This document shows, piece after piece, positions 1 through 12,345 of a stretch of 64,000 nucleotides of DNA (positions are counted from its first letter, which is position 1; every line of letters begins with the position of its first letter). The translations under genes were made by a program, and so were the position numbers. Origin of the DNA: Cinclus cinclus (lineage: Eukaryota > Chordata > Aves > Passeriformes > Cinclidae); assembly GCF_963662255.1 (NCBI RefSeq), contig NC_085046.1, positions 137,779,762 to 137,843,761 on the forward strand, written 5' to 3'. Below the pieces are notes generated by a model. The model was not told where the DNA came from. It was given only the letters and a program-made list of their open reading frames with translations, and made no database searches.

Positions 1-1402
1 TAGCAGAACACATGGCATTGTTTGGAAATTACAGAACTATTTCAGCGAGAGTGTAGGGGAGAGTGAAGTTTATATTAGAGCTTGCAGGTTTACTTTTCTT
101 TTGGGGAGAAGAGTTTGCTTTTTTAAAAAAACAGTACGTAAGAAGTATGCATGTATAGGAGAAGGCCTTTATTTAATTCTTAAATTATTCTTATGTTTAG
201 TTTTATACAATTTTTAGTTCTTTAAATGTCTATGATGATTTCTTCAAGATACATGTCACTTCAGGTGTTGATTAGTTTGAACTTTCTTTTCGGAAAATGA
301 ATATTTTAACTGTGCCTCGTAAGTTGATTAAAAAACCTGAAACCAACAATGTTAATACCAAGCAGCATTTTAACTTTCATTCCTAGATTCAAGCAGCTTA
401 AGGATCTGAGGATGATTCACAAATGCAGAACTGGCTAAGCAATAAAAATCAGTGCATATAAAATATATGTAACTGTAAAATTTAACATTTAGTCATAAAA
501 ACTAATGTCTACAGGCACAGGAGAAGCTGAGTTATTAACCCTTTTACTGCATGCAGGGCTTTTTAAGAGGTTTTTAAAATTCTATATTTGTGTTGATAAA
601 CATGCTGAGGAAAGACCATATTGTATTCTACAGCAACAAAATCTATTAGAAACTGTTCATTGTCTTCCCAGTTGTTTCTCAGAGAGGACACCAAGGACAA
701 GACAGTCTGACATCTGGAATTCATACATAATCCCACAATTCAGAGATTCTCTGGCAGGTCTCTGGACTCTTGTAATGGTCCAAAAGAGCTGTACCTTATG
801 ATCCAGTAATTGGATTGTGTGTCAGAAAAAACCCCAAGTAAGTGATAACATGAAAACCAAGTAAAAACAAAGCTTCAGGCAGGGCAAGACAAATTTATGC
901 AAATTTTAGTAAGTCTTGCAAGCCTCTGCTCTGAAACACTGTCATCTTGGTTCATGTCCAGCAATGGCAAAACTGGGCTGCCAGAGACCATGACTCCAAG
1001 TCAGCCAGGGCTGTGTGCTGACTGGTTTTGCCTTGCCTTGCCTGCCTTTCCCTCTGTGAACTGGCTGAAGGAAGCAGAGAAGACAAAGCAATTCATATTC
1101 TGCAACTGTTGTCTCTGTGATTGAGTGTGGGTTTTATCTCTGCCTGGCAATGGTAGGCTCACTGCAGATTTGATGGGAGAAGCTAACAAGCCATTTACTT
1201 AAATGGGTACATATCCAAGGCCCAATTTGTTTCTGACTGATGGCAGTAGTAGTCTGGCTTCAAAGAAAACTAGATGAGTATTGCTCAGTGACAGTAATAT
1301 TGCATCTCCTTCTGTATGCTGCAATTAAAGACCTAGAATTATCTCTCTACATGCCCAACAGCGTAATGCAGCTTTTGTCTTTGCAGAAGATTTCACCTTA
1401 AA

Positions 1403-1430
1403 ATAAAGTGGAAAGTGTTTTCCACTTTAT
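1403..1430. repeat. Perfect 12-bp inverted repeat, 4-nt loop
   Basis: The arms ATAAAGTGGAAA (1403-1414) and TTTCCACTTTAT (1419-1430) are exact reverse complements around the loop GTGT. No T-run follows and no gene adjoins, so a terminator reading is not warranted. It may be chance or a minor structural element. Confidence 0.7.
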
Positions 1431-2940
1431 GTATAGGCGAAAAAAACCTAGTACTTTGATCACACATCCTTACAACTTGTCTGAATGTCTTTTGCAAAAT
1501 GCTGTAGTGTTTAAATATATTTAATACTCCAACATCATCAATACCACATTCAGTACCTGTCCCAGTGAAGGCATGTCCTCTTGCTATTCCTTTCTCTCTC
1601 CTCAGAGGGTTCCCTCAGCCCTTCTGGGCTTTTTGCAATCCTGAAAACTATGCTTTTGAGAGATGTGACTGCTATATGCACCAAGTCATCATCCTGTCTA
1701 TGCTACTGGCTGCCAACATTCATCCTGTGCTTTTGAGAAGGCAAGTCAAATTCTGTTCACAGACCTCTCCCAGAATGTAAAACACTTTCTTTGCCTACAT
1801 CTACAGGGCTTGCCTGTGTGTGTGTAGCACTGGGCTTGCTGGCAGTGCACCCCACAGCTCTGAGCCCTCTACACAGAAGCAGTGTTGCAGTCCTGCCCTG
1901 ACATTTCCTCAGCTGATTTTATATTACCATAAAACATTTATTTGTCCAGGATGATGCTTAATTTTGTTCATGTATGAAGGTAATAAAGTACTTGAGGACT
2001 CGAGACATAATACATTAGAGGACATTTTCCTAACACCACATGGTGTGTTTATGATGTGTAGACATTTTTTAGAGAGAAAGAGTGGCTGAAAGAGCACCAG
2101 AGCATTGCAGAGATATGCAGGGATGTTGGATTGGTGGCAGAGAGGAAGTAGAGAGAGTTATGAAAGACCATGGATATTGTGGTTGATACTCTATTTTCAT
2201 GCTTCCTGTTAGCATCTCTGGAACAGTACTAGTGTGATATGGTTGAGTTCATGTACCTTTGTGGAGAGGAGATTTACAGCAATAGCTCCAGAACTTCTCC
2301 ATAAAGAAATTAGATAGAAATGACTGAAGACAGTTCGCCCCAAGCACATCTAGTACCCCGGGCCTCCTCCCAGTGGTACTGCTCTTAATAGTCCCTCATT
2401 TGTTTGGACAGGACATCTTTCCACGGATCAGGACATCAATCTCACCCTCTGCCACTTTCAGCACTTGCAGATTTGGGAGCCACCTAAGGAACAAGGTGGT
2501 CAGCTTATCAAATTTATTTGAATGTGAGTGCCGTATAGATGATGTGCCTCAGTGCAGTTTGCTGGAATACTCTGACACTACACAGCTTCACTTTAACATG
2601 GAGTAAGCACCAAGCAGTTCAAACTGACTTATGTGGGTGGAAGATATCCACGACAGCCACCCGGGCCCAGGGTGAAGGAAGGCAGAAGTCAGGCTCACAT
2701 TATCTCAGCTCTGATATAAGGAACAGATGCTAAAACATGTTGTTCATGGACACTGAGATGGGCTTTTTTTCACTGATATTTTACAGTGTTTTCACTGCTA
2801 GTTTTGCTCGGTTCTTGAAACACTTGATGTGAGGAAACAGGTAGTTCACATAAAGTATTGTTGTGGGTTTATTGTTGGCTTGAACCTTGTTATTTCATCT
2901 AATGATGAAATATATTGAGAGGATTGATTTATTCACCATG

Positions 2941-2979
2941 TTAAATAACCACTTATATGGTTATTTAAAACCATATAAA
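2941..2979. repeat. Overlapping, mutually exclusive AT-rich hairpins
   Basis: TTAAATAACCA (2941-2951) is the exact reverse complement of TGGTTATTTAA (2958-2968). The second arm can instead pair onward, because TATATGGTT upstream of ATTTAA is complementary to the following AACCATATA. The two stems share sequence and cannot form together. No function is indicated. Confidence 0.6.
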
Positions 2980-3245
2980 ACTCTCTTGTTTTCTGACTGG
3001 GAACATGATGACCAGTGTTGATTCCTTGCTGATTTTTTAATACTTGAGTGAAACCTTTTGGCAAAGACACAGCATCTTGTCTGCTTTTCATTTCTGTTTT
3101 TCACAGTTAAGCAGACAGCAATACACACTTGACAACAATGCAGAACTTTATTAGGCTTAGAGGCATGTGCAAGAAACAGCTTCAGAAAAATACTTCCAAC
3201 AAGATGTGCTAATCATCTTCGAGAAGTAACTATGTTATGACAGAG

Positions 3246-3271
3246 TTTCAAATCTGAATTTCAAATCTGAA
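3246..3271. repeat. Tandem duplication of a 13-mer
   Basis: TTTCAAATCTGAA occurs twice, head to tail and without mismatch (3246-3258 and 3259-3271). It is a simple local duplication with no coding context. Confidence 0.85.
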
Positions 3272-4562
3272 TTTCCCCATTAAAGTGGACATATGTCAAA
3301 TTTTCATATAAAAATGATTGATTATATGTACATTGTAATAGCAGATAGCTGTTGTCCCTGATGCTTATATAGCACTGATTTCTTTCAAGCTGACAATCTG
3401 TGAGTGAGTGGGGCTACATGCAGTCACAGCATGACTGCTCCTGTGGGGTAGGGACTCCGCAGTGGAGCACTTCCACTGGGCTGCTGCAGAATAGACTCCA
3501 CCAGCACCAAAGCTGCCTCTGGTGGGATTTATTTGCATGATTTGGTCCTTCAGGAGTGGACCTCTATGCTCCTTCCAAACACCAAATCTAATTCCAGCTC
3601 AGTCTGTTAGAGATGACTTCTTACTGTTTGATACATAGAGTAAAAAAATGGCTTTATACCTCCTGTGCTGTTTGCTTGAGAAAAAGTAATTCCTGACACA
3701 AACCCACATTTATGTGATGCCATCATTCAGCCCTACCAGTTTTGTACTATTCCTCTTTAAAAATGGAAAACCTGACTGACTTCAGTATAATAGTGTCTCT
3801 ATTGCTAGAAGGAAGGATGTGACAGCATCCTGAGATATGGCAACTCCAGAATGCTTCAAATCTGCTGTCTTCTGTTAGTTTTGAGGAGAGCACACCTTTA
3901 CCAACCAGTTGGTATAAAGGACAGTTCAGCACAGCATAAAGGAAATACTAAGAATTCAGCAACAATTTTGAAGCTGCACACCCATCTACATTATGACACA
4001 GAGACCAGCAGGAAGTGTTTGGTACTTCTCATCTCACATTTACCTGTTTTGCAGCATTCTGCCCATCCATACATTTCAGTAAAAAATTGCTCTGAAATTA
4101 AAACAAGGGTGAGGAGAAGTTGCAAACAAGAATAAATAAGAAACAGGGGACAATGACACCTTGAGGCTCTCAGTTATTAGAACAGATTTCAGCAAGTGTC
4201 TTGTAATGATGTAGCTGTTTGTCTAGACTTTCTAAGACAGGTTATTCAAGGGCACACACAGCCTTTGCCAGGACTAAGCTCTGCACCGTGTGGCTCTCAA
4301 CCAGCTGTGGAGCTGGAGGGCCCTGTTCTCTTCATGGCTGAGGTCCTTCATCACTCCACACAGTAAATTTGTCTCTTTGTTCTCTGTATGTCAGCTTCTA
4401 CTCGTGTTCCACTCCTAAACCAAGCACTTGCATCAAAACAGAACACTGTAACATGATTGCATTATATCATTGCAGAAGGCACCATGGTTGCATCAAACCA
4501 AATGGGAAAGAATCTTCTGGGAGCATTCTGTGAGTGTAGGTTGAAGCCTGTTGTAGCTGGTA

Positions 4563-4584
4563 CCGGGGGTCAGTCTGACCCCGG
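4563..4584. repeat. GC-rich inverted repeat within the putative LTR
   Basis: CCGGGGGTCAG (4563-4573) pairs with CTGACCCCGG (4575-4584) with one bulged G. The arms are separated by a single base, so a folded stem would open its inner pairs. It lies in the R/U5-like half of the putative LTR. Confidence 0.6.
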
Positions 4585-4876
4585 CTGCCAGAGATGTCCT
4601 GGATAGCGAGGTCCAACAAGGAGCAGCCTGTCCAGGGGTCCCAGGCAGTCTCAGCCACAGGGTACCAGTGCCAGCAAGGCCTGGGCTTCAGGCCATCAGC
4701 TCCTTTAGTGACTTCAGCTCTGAGTGATTTCAGCTCAGCTCGCAAGGTACCTTGGCTGACTGAGGGACAGGAAATGGGAAGAACTGTGTAGCGGTTCCAC
4801 AGAATCCTTCATTGGCAGCTTCTGTGAAGAGGTCCAGTGACAGCTTCATTCCACTGGACTGGGCAGAAGCCGAGGG

Positions 4877-4884
4877 TTTTTATA
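4877..4884 (-). promoter_or_regulatory. TATA box of the putative LTR
   Basis: The plus-strand TTTTTATA reads TATAAAAA on the minus strand and is preceded there by a C-rich context. Its position inside the LTR-like unit fits a U3 core promoter. Whether it is active cannot be told from sequence. Confidence 0.45.
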
Positions 4885-6473
4885 GGGAAGGTACAGCTTG
4901 ACAGAAAGGCCAATTATTTAGGGCCAAGGAAATATGACCAATAGTCTTATAAGGAGATAAAATGGGGTCCCGAGGTGGGAAAAGAGTCTCTTAGCCCAGT
5001 CACCATGACAAAGCAATTCTTATCTAGGCAATAACTCACCAGGGACACCTTGCAGAGGGCTCTGCTCCCTCCACAGAAGCCTGTTGACTTTCTTGCTGGC
5101 AAAACTACACTTGTTCATGGCTTTTGTTCCTGGCAGGTGCTTTTAGAGCTGGGTCTTTAAATCTGGCAGTGAAAACAGCTGCAGCCGGTGGTGGCCCTTT
5201 TGCAACGTCTCTTTGCTTTCCTCTCTTTCCATGGACAAATCCCAAAACTATGTGTCTTTTTCCTTATTGCTGACATAATGGTGTGCATCCTTCCAAGAAT
5301 AATAAAAGCAGGCAGGGAACACAATAGCTGGACTTTTGGCTAAATATGATGTAAATACCACATGAGTATTTTAGGATTAATGACCTGTGTGCATTTGACA
5401 GTCAGGGGCATTGTCTAATTCTCAGTCTTCTCACTTCTGCTTCTGTGTTAAATGGTGTCAACATTCCTATATACAGAGGAATATTATTAATCTGATTACT
5501 GGTTCATCTGTTATTGCTGTTTTCCCAGGTCCGTCCAGCTACCTAAGGTGATTAGTGCATTCTACATGTTTCATAAACTCTAGATGTGTATTCAAGCCAT
5601 TAAAATAAGGTACTTTTTTGTTTTTTTAAAGATCTTTGGTTTAAACCTTGGTGATAAATTAGTGGTGAACTGATCAGGAAAAATATTATTTTCTTCAGTC
5701 TAAGCAAATTTTAAGGTCACCACTGACAACTGGGCCAACAATTGTTTAGTAGTCTTTTGAGAAGGATGTGGGTGCAGAGGGGAAAAGCTTCATTGCCAGG
5801 ATTAATGAAACTGCTACTCATTCAGTGCATGTGTTTATATGCTGCAAATGAAATAACACTTGTGGAAGGCAAGAAGGTTGTTCAGAATGTTTGTATTTTC
5901 AAACATAGCAAATAGCAATTAAGAGGGTGAAGAGCTTGCTAAATATTGAAGTCATTTGATCACATGTACAAATTAAGTTAAAGGCCATGGAAAAACTTAG
6001 GAAAAAAGTACTGGGAGAGATGATAAAAGAAACCATTTAGGAAACATCTCCTAACAATTACAATCTCATTCATCATTGTTACTCGGGCAAAAACAACTTA
6101 TGCAACAAGACTATTAGAGGTGAACAACAGGAGAATTGGAAAATAAGACAATGGAAAATTTGATATAGTTTGGAAGAATAAAACAGCTATCAGGAGAGAT
6201 TCACATAGTTCTTTGCCATACCAAGAAGTTCTGAACTTTGTGTGCTGAGAGTTTTAAGAATAGGCAAACATTTTATTAAAAACATATCTTATTCCTTTTT
6301 GCTGATTTTGATGTAAGGTAAATATTATATTTCTTTCTCTTTCTAAGGGGACCAGAAAATGACTACCAATATGGGCTTAACTTTCAATCACTAAAGTGAG
6401 AAATGCAACAAATCTCTAACTCCATTTTTGGGATATCTTGGTATACATGCAGGTGCAGATGAAGAGATCAAAA

Positions 6474-6495
6474 ATGCAAACACTATGCAAACACT
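6474..6495. repeat. Tandem duplication of ATGCAAACACT
   Basis: Two exact head-to-tail copies (6474-6484 and 6485-6495). Each contains an octamer-like ATGCAAA core, which may be coincidental. Confidence 0.85.
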
Positions 6496-8744
6496 AGCTT
6501 GTGTATGTTTATGTGGGATCTTTTAGTCAGTGCAAATGCAGCACTGCAGAGGGTTGTGCATGCCGGTTTTGGATGTCACAGCTGCCTGCAGTTAAATAAT
6601 TGTGTGTTGAAATAACTACGCTGGTGTCTGCATGTATGTGAAGCACTGCTCCTGAATGTAGAGCACTGTGCTAAGTAGAGTTCATCTCTACCAGCCCAAG
6701 ACTACCTGGTAATGATTTTGCATTGAACAGAATGGCACAAAGCAAAGTGTTGGACAGATCTACTGCAATATACTGATTTTGAATAAAATCACTCCAAAAC
6801 ATTATTTTAGTTTATGAAAAGAATTTACATCGGCAATCATAGCAACTGCCTGGTTTAGATAGCCACATAATATGAAAAGAGGCAATCTTAGTGGGCTTCA
6901 TAGAAAGGGAAGAATCAGAAATGGAAGCCAATATGAAGCAAAAAAAAAAATATATAGCCACTCAGACAACACACCTAGACCATTTAAATTAGATATGTAT
7001 TTATTTGTATAATTTCTCACTTTTTTTGACCATTAGCGTAATTTGCACAGATATAGCTTTGGGCATTTTATTTCCCTATATGTGGTAATACTATAAAATT
7101 GCTTAAAAAGGAAGTACTTCAAAGATTTATTTTTATTTTCCCAGTATGTTACTGCTGGGATATCTGTTGTAGTAGGTATTAATGCAGAAGATAATAGTCT
7201 ATGTTTTAAAGCAAATGATGATGTGGAGATACATCAGATGCCTTAATTCCAGACAGTATAATCTGTGGAATGAAGCCCCAAACAAATAAAATAGTAGGGA
7301 TGACAGAAAGAAATTCACCTCTCACACAGAAGCCCAAGATAAATGTGTGAGAATCACTGCAGTCTTCCTGTGTTTTGCTAAAAATGTGCAATTCAGCAAA
7401 GGCAAGAATTCTGCCCTGACCAGCAGCAGGGAAACCACAGGGTGAGGAGAGCCATTTGTTACACAGAAATTGTGAGGTATGTTTGCATATAAACTTTTAA
7501 TTAAAACTGCTGCTCTTACCCTACTGCTGGTGGAAGCCATCAGGGTGACAAATTAGCTCACTTGCAACCCGAACAGTATGGGTGCTAACTGCTAGAGATT
7601 ATAAAGCAGTATTAAGTCTGGAAGAAATCTGGTTTATGCTCCTGCAAAGGGATCCATGTAAATGATCCCGTTTTTTAACATAACTGTCACAGTTCTCAGA
7701 AATGCGGTGATGATAAAGCCAGCAAGGCTTGCAGTTACCCATGCACTTAAAGATTTGGCTCTAACTTGTAGTGATAATATCAGCATAAGCCCTGGTTAGC
7801 TCTGTAGCAAGCTTTGTGCTGACAATGTGTGTCCACCTCACAGTTTCACGAGGAGAGAGAGGTGTCACTGCAAGACATGCATCAGAGCTCTCTCCATTGC
7901 CTGCATGATGCTGACCTGAGGGTCTCATGACCACAAAAGGCATTGGCCAAGGTAGGCAAGGGCAGGATGGCCAAAGGAGGTAAATGTCTCTAACGTCATG
8001 CTGTTGTTGCTCAGGGGAGGGGAGACTCTGCTCCCCAGCAACAAGAGCTGCCACTGCACTCTTTGGGCTGTTATTAAATACAGTTTCACAATCAAAGTGG
8101 GAGCCAAAGAGGAACCTTGGTCCTGTCAGAGGTTACAGAACAAATCAACGCAGGAGATGGGAAGACACTTACTCCTCAATAGGAGTCTATTGATTTTTTT
8201 TACTGCTGTGCAAATTTGGCTGCTGAAAGAGTCATAGGGCTCAAATGAGCTACAAGAAAAAATAATTCATAGCACACTTCAAAGATGAGTAATTTTGGCT
8301 ATGCATCTTACGACCCTTATGATTTCTTTTCTCAATTATTTTAATGGAAGATGGTAATAAGTTATGTAGAGAATAAGAAATGGCATTTTGTCTTCAGCAG
8401 TGGGACATGGATTGTGAAGGAGCGCAGAAAAATAACTCCTGATCATTCACTGAAACAAAAAGGATGTCAGTGTGTTGGCCAAACACAGACTTACTTGGGT
8501 GTCTCATCTGGTTTTCAGCTGCCACTCCAGGGAGAAGTGCAATTCCCATGGGTCCCCTGTGTACTCTTCTGGCCTTGTTTATAAACTCAGAAATGAATGT
8601 AAATAAAAATAAAGCTGCATTCAAGAAATGGTGGTCTATTACAGTGCAGGCCGTTTCAGATCTATAAACCAGTCGTGTTTGGTATTGCAATGTAGTTAGT
8701 TCTCATTATTAGTTATGTCTGCACCTTCTGTGCTTTGGGATTTA

Positions 8745-8771
8745 AGTGATCACTTGAGTTCACTTGAACTC
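8745..8771. promoter_or_regulatory. Palindrome cluster with inverted AGTTCA half-sites
   Basis: AGTGATCACT (8745-8754) is a perfect 10-bp palindrome. Directly after it comes AGTTCA, two bases, then TGAACT (8757-8770), an inverted pair resembling nuclear-receptor half-sites with a non-consensus third base. It is a motif match only, with no nearby gene. Confidence 0.2.
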
Positions 8772-9894
8772 TCATGAACAATAGTGTGTGCAAAATTCAA
8801 ATAGCTAGGAAAAACACTTCCTTTCTTTTAGTTCATCTGTCATGTTTGTGGGTCAGGCTGATCTTGGAAATGGATTGGTGCAGCTGGTCTGATTGGGTAA
8901 GAAGGAAGGATTTAACTACTTGAGTTACTGATGATATCATCTGGAGGAAAGAGGCTTTCTTTCCCCAGAAACTATTAATCTCTGTTTTAAGCTAATCTCT
9001 TTCTAAGATGCCTAATATATTTGGGGAATTGTATAACTAGAGGAACTGAGAGAAATGGGACATCTCCTTTTTCTATCAGATTTAAATAATGCCTAGAGAA
9101 TTATGCATAAATAAAGTTCAATTTCAGCAATTTAGTTACTCATAGCTCATAATGAAGGCTCTTTCTCTGACCCTTCAGAATTCAAAATCCCCACTACTGT
9201 GTCAATCGGATTGTTGGGAGCCCAGCATCTGAAAAGGGCTTCTCAGTCATATTGCAAGGAGAACACCTTAGCCACAGACAAATGATTTTTGCCTTGTAAT
9301 TTAAGAGTAAACTGTCACCAAAACTGTGGGCAGACATTTTTGAATCTTCTGACAGGCTGTAGATACTGTTATTAAATAATGCACATTTGAAAAAATTAAT
9401 TATGGAGAATATGGTAAGATTTTTAAAACTTCAGAATTTTCAGAAGTCAGTGGCAATGTGTAATTTCATCTGAATTTGGATCAGGATCTTACTGTGTTGA
9501 GATTATGTTATTAATAATGTAATTTCTGCTCCTCAAGAGCCACAGGATATGTCTCTGTCAGAGGATAGCCTTACCCCATGCTGTGCTGGAGACCAGCAGA
9601 GCTTGTTTTTGCTGATCTGGAGTCTCCCTCAAACACAGCTCAGCACCATTCCACCCTGCTGGGGTCTGTTACCAAAAATTGTTCCACCGGTTCCTGTTAA
9701 CAGGAAGGATAAAATGTAGGTCACCATCTTCCTCTTTGATCTCTGGAATGCGAAGTTGCTCACTTCTACTGATATGAGTGTAATGCCTACTTAATTGTAG
9801 AATCATATGTCATCCTAGTCTTCTTTAATTAACCTAGAATTTTTAATGTAAGGAAAGCATTCTGGAATTGTAAATTGGGTTCAATCCACAGTGA

Positions 9895-9960
9895 TTTCTG
9901 GGTGATACTTGGTTTTCCTGGCAGTGCCTTTTCCCAGGAAAACGAAGTATCACCCAGAAA
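9895..9960. repeat. 27-bp near-perfect inverted repeat (hairpin, 12-nt loop)
   Basis: The arm at 9895-9921 and the arm at 9934-9960 are reverse complements with one mismatch in 27 positions (plus-strand C expected, G present, at 9943). They are separated by the 12-base loop CAGTGCCTTTTC. Pairing stops abruptly at the outer ends, where A faces A. The size is near that of a microRNA precursor stem, but such precursors usually carry more bulges. A stem this perfect also fits a recent snap-back inverted duplication or a small foldback element. No flanking target duplication could be seen. Transcription direction is unknown. Confidence 0.9.
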
Positions 9961-11550
9961 AAAAATACAAATACCATTTATTCTGAATACTTACTGCTTG
10001 TCATTGTGGTACTTCAGTTTTTCAGCTTCTGTCATGTCTCTGGAGAAGAACATAATTTTCTTATCGAAATCTGTATCGATGTTCAGAGTAAATACTCTGC
10101 TGTTTTAGTTGCCTTTTTAAAATGTTTGTGGTCTTTTATTTCTTCTTTTAGAAGAAATACACATGTGCCTGTGTGAAGTATCTGTCTCACATTATATGTC
10201 TAAAAATATGAGAAAACTAAAACCTGTGATTTTTAGACTTTTGGCAGTATTATGACTTGAAGTGAGAACATAATGCAATGGAGTGAGATTACTGATTAGA
10301 GGTGTACAAAACTATATCTGATGTGCAATTGGTTATGTATGTAGGTGTATATAGGGAGGATAAATATATATCTCATGGCACTGACCTGCTTCTGTAGGCA
10401 AACTTCCAAAGGGGCAATTTGAGGAGCAATTTGATTGCTCCTGATAAGATTAGGGGAGGTACACACAGGGCTGGAAGGGGTACTGACTGTGGTACTCTGT
10501 GAGTTTGCTGCCATCTTATCACTGTGCTCCTCTTTTGGGTCTGGGGTGCTGGCAGAATGCTTCCTTAGCTGTCTCACCAACGCTTGTCCAAATAAAACAT
10601 TTTCACCTGGAGAGGTATCATTTCAGCAGTATCACAGACATTTATTTGTTGGATCAGCGTTGTATACTTCCTTAAAGTCTCTGAGAGTAACGAGTGCAGA
10701 TGAATTAACGAGTACAAAGAATTACTTTGTGTAGTCTTAGCATTCAGAACAGATAAACCTCATAAGTTTTGAGAATGCCGCTTCGCTCTATCACAGATCC
10801 ACATTTGTGTGAAATGTATGCCTGGATCTCACTTGAAATCAGGAGGAATTTGAAATCCAGTCATCACTTCAGCTATTTTCTCCTTATCTCTGAATGTTTG
10901 GCATAGTGATACAGGTTTCAAACTCTCCTCCTACGTTCCTGTCTCTGAAAATTACCACTCCAGGAAAGCTGCCATATCTTCCCTAATTGTGAAGGATCAG
11001 GTCAGCATGGAGGAGCAGGTATGAGCTGCTGGTGTGATCTGCATGTGCAGACTCCTCATGCAGAAGGCCCTTAGTCAACAGCTCTGCGAACCACAGCATC
11101 GTAACTGTGTGAACATTGCCTGGAGGCTGAAGGTTATCAGCAGCCAGTGTGGAAGAGAGGGCACATGTGTCCATCTCCAAGAGTTCCATGAGAGACTGTG
11201 TTGGTGCTCCCTTCTGAGGCACAGGCCAGCTCTGGTCACAGATCTCCCAAGCAAGTGTACTCTAAGCGCCACACATCTGCAGACTCTTCTGGACACAATG
11301 AATATGTGAAACAGGGATGGCCCTGATGGCTGAACAGTGAGAGGGGTGGGATGGTGAGAAGGAATGTATGTTTTAGAGGAGCTTGTTCAGCTTGGATCTC
11401 AAATTACAAGAGCAAGGTCAGCCTGCCTACAAGCTGATGAACCACCTGCAGGTTTGCTCATTTAGAGGTCCTCAGGGTAGGATATACCTCTGAATCAGTT
11501 GCAAGTCCAAAGTTGACCATGATAAAGGAGATGCTGCGTTTTCCTGACCA

Positions 11551-11581
11551 ATTGTCTTTGTATAGTCTCACAAGAGACAAT
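11551..11581. repeat. Imperfect 11-bp hairpin
   Basis: ATTGTCTTTGT (11551-11561) pairs with ACAAGAGACAAT (11570-11581) with one bulge, around an 8-base loop. It is weaker than the 9.9 kb hairpin and may be chance. Confidence 0.45.
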
Positions 11582-12204
11582 CCGCCCTGTGGGCCTGCAA
11601 CCTGAAATAATACTATTTTCACTTCAGCAGAATTCTGAAATTAACTCACAATTCATAACAATACTATTGTCTTTCTTATGTTAGCTATTAAATAAGAATA
11701 TTTTTCACTAGGGGTTTATTTTGCCAAAACCTTTTGAAATTTGCATATAAATCTCCATATAAATTATTTGACTCAGAATTAAAAAAATAACAAGACAGTA
11801 AATCTGGAAGAAATCACTCAATCTTTGATTGGATTTGAGAGCCCTCAGGTGACTCAGTTGATTTGCCAGAAAATGTGAATTTTAAAACTGACCCAACAAA
11901 AACCAGAATACACTCTCAACCTAAACCAAAAGCCATGCATGAAATTTTAACACACCAAGTTTTAGCATATTCTCGCTATAACTGATTGAGGTTATTGCTG
12001 TTCTATACTGCTCAAGGATCTCTTTTAATTAATATCAAACACTGTGGAACAGAAGGAAATACATTAAAAAGGAAATTTTAAATTTTCCTCCAGCTGTTAT
12101 TGCTAGATGTGCCATATTTTTGACTACTGATTACTAATAGAATTCTACACCAAAATTCCAGTGTTGCTCTATTACATATCTTAAGAGGCAGAAGTGGTCT
12201 GGAA

Positions 12205-12345
12205 ATGAGAGCTCAGGTCTGGGCTACCAGATTATTCATCAGTCTCTTCCACAGTGTGACCTTGGGAGGCTGCCTCAATGTCCCCATCCCTCAGTTTAGC
12301 TAATAACTTCTTGCCTCCTATGGCTGCCATGAGCTTCAATTAATA
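12205..12345 (+). mobile_element. MIR/CORE-SINE-like relic
   Basis: The order of landmarks follows the MIR consensus: TGTGACCTTGGG near 12,255, then a cytosine-rich 'CCCATCCCTCAGTTT' part, then a run resembling the end of the core with AATTAATA near 12,340. Several indels separate it from the consensus, as expected for an element of early amniote age. There is no coding content. It could be a chance resemblance, but the collinearity over more than 100 bp makes that unlikely. Confidence 0.55.

Larger units (their letters stand above)
1..4424. other. Unique non-coding stretch, no gene seen
   Basis: The open frames here are short, lack recognisable domains and look like chance. No CR1, LTR or SINE could be recognised. 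Small structures are present: a compact hairpin at 1403-1430, overlapping AT-rich hairpins at 2941-2979 and a 13-bp tandem duplication at 3246-3271. Confidence 0.6.
4430..5109 (-). mobile_element. Probable solo LTR of an endogenous retrovirus, antisense
   Basis: On the minus strand the unit would open with TGTAGTTTTGCC at about 5109. It runs through a GC-moderate U3-like part to a canonical TATA box (TATAAAAA, plus-strand 4877-4884) and then a GC-richer R/U5-like part down to about 4430. The terminal TG, the TATA box at a plausible depth and the total length near 0.7 kb resemble avian ERVL-type LTRs. CTTG occurs at both outer edges (4427-4430 and 5110-5113) and could be a short target duplication, but the far end does not close with the expected CA. 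That edge is therefore uncertain. No gag, pol or env remains flank it. An alternative is a host promoter or another repeat family. Confidence 0.45.
5110..12204. other. Unique non-coding stretch with isolated hairpins
   Basis: No coding region, CR1 or SINE was recognised across about 7 kb. Open frames stay below about 100 codons and show no domain. The notable structures are an 11-bp tandem duplication at 6474-6495, an inverted AGTTCA pair near 8757-8770, the long hairpin at 9895-9960 and a weaker stem at 11551-11581. Stretches near 7.75-8.13 kb and 9.55-9.70 kb are somewhat GC-richer but could not be assigned. Confidence 0.55.

Noticed and set aside
7750..8130. GC-richer region ending in an ATTAAA-like string, considered as an LTR
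   Set aside because: No terminal TG/CA pair, no TATA box and no target duplication could be fixed.
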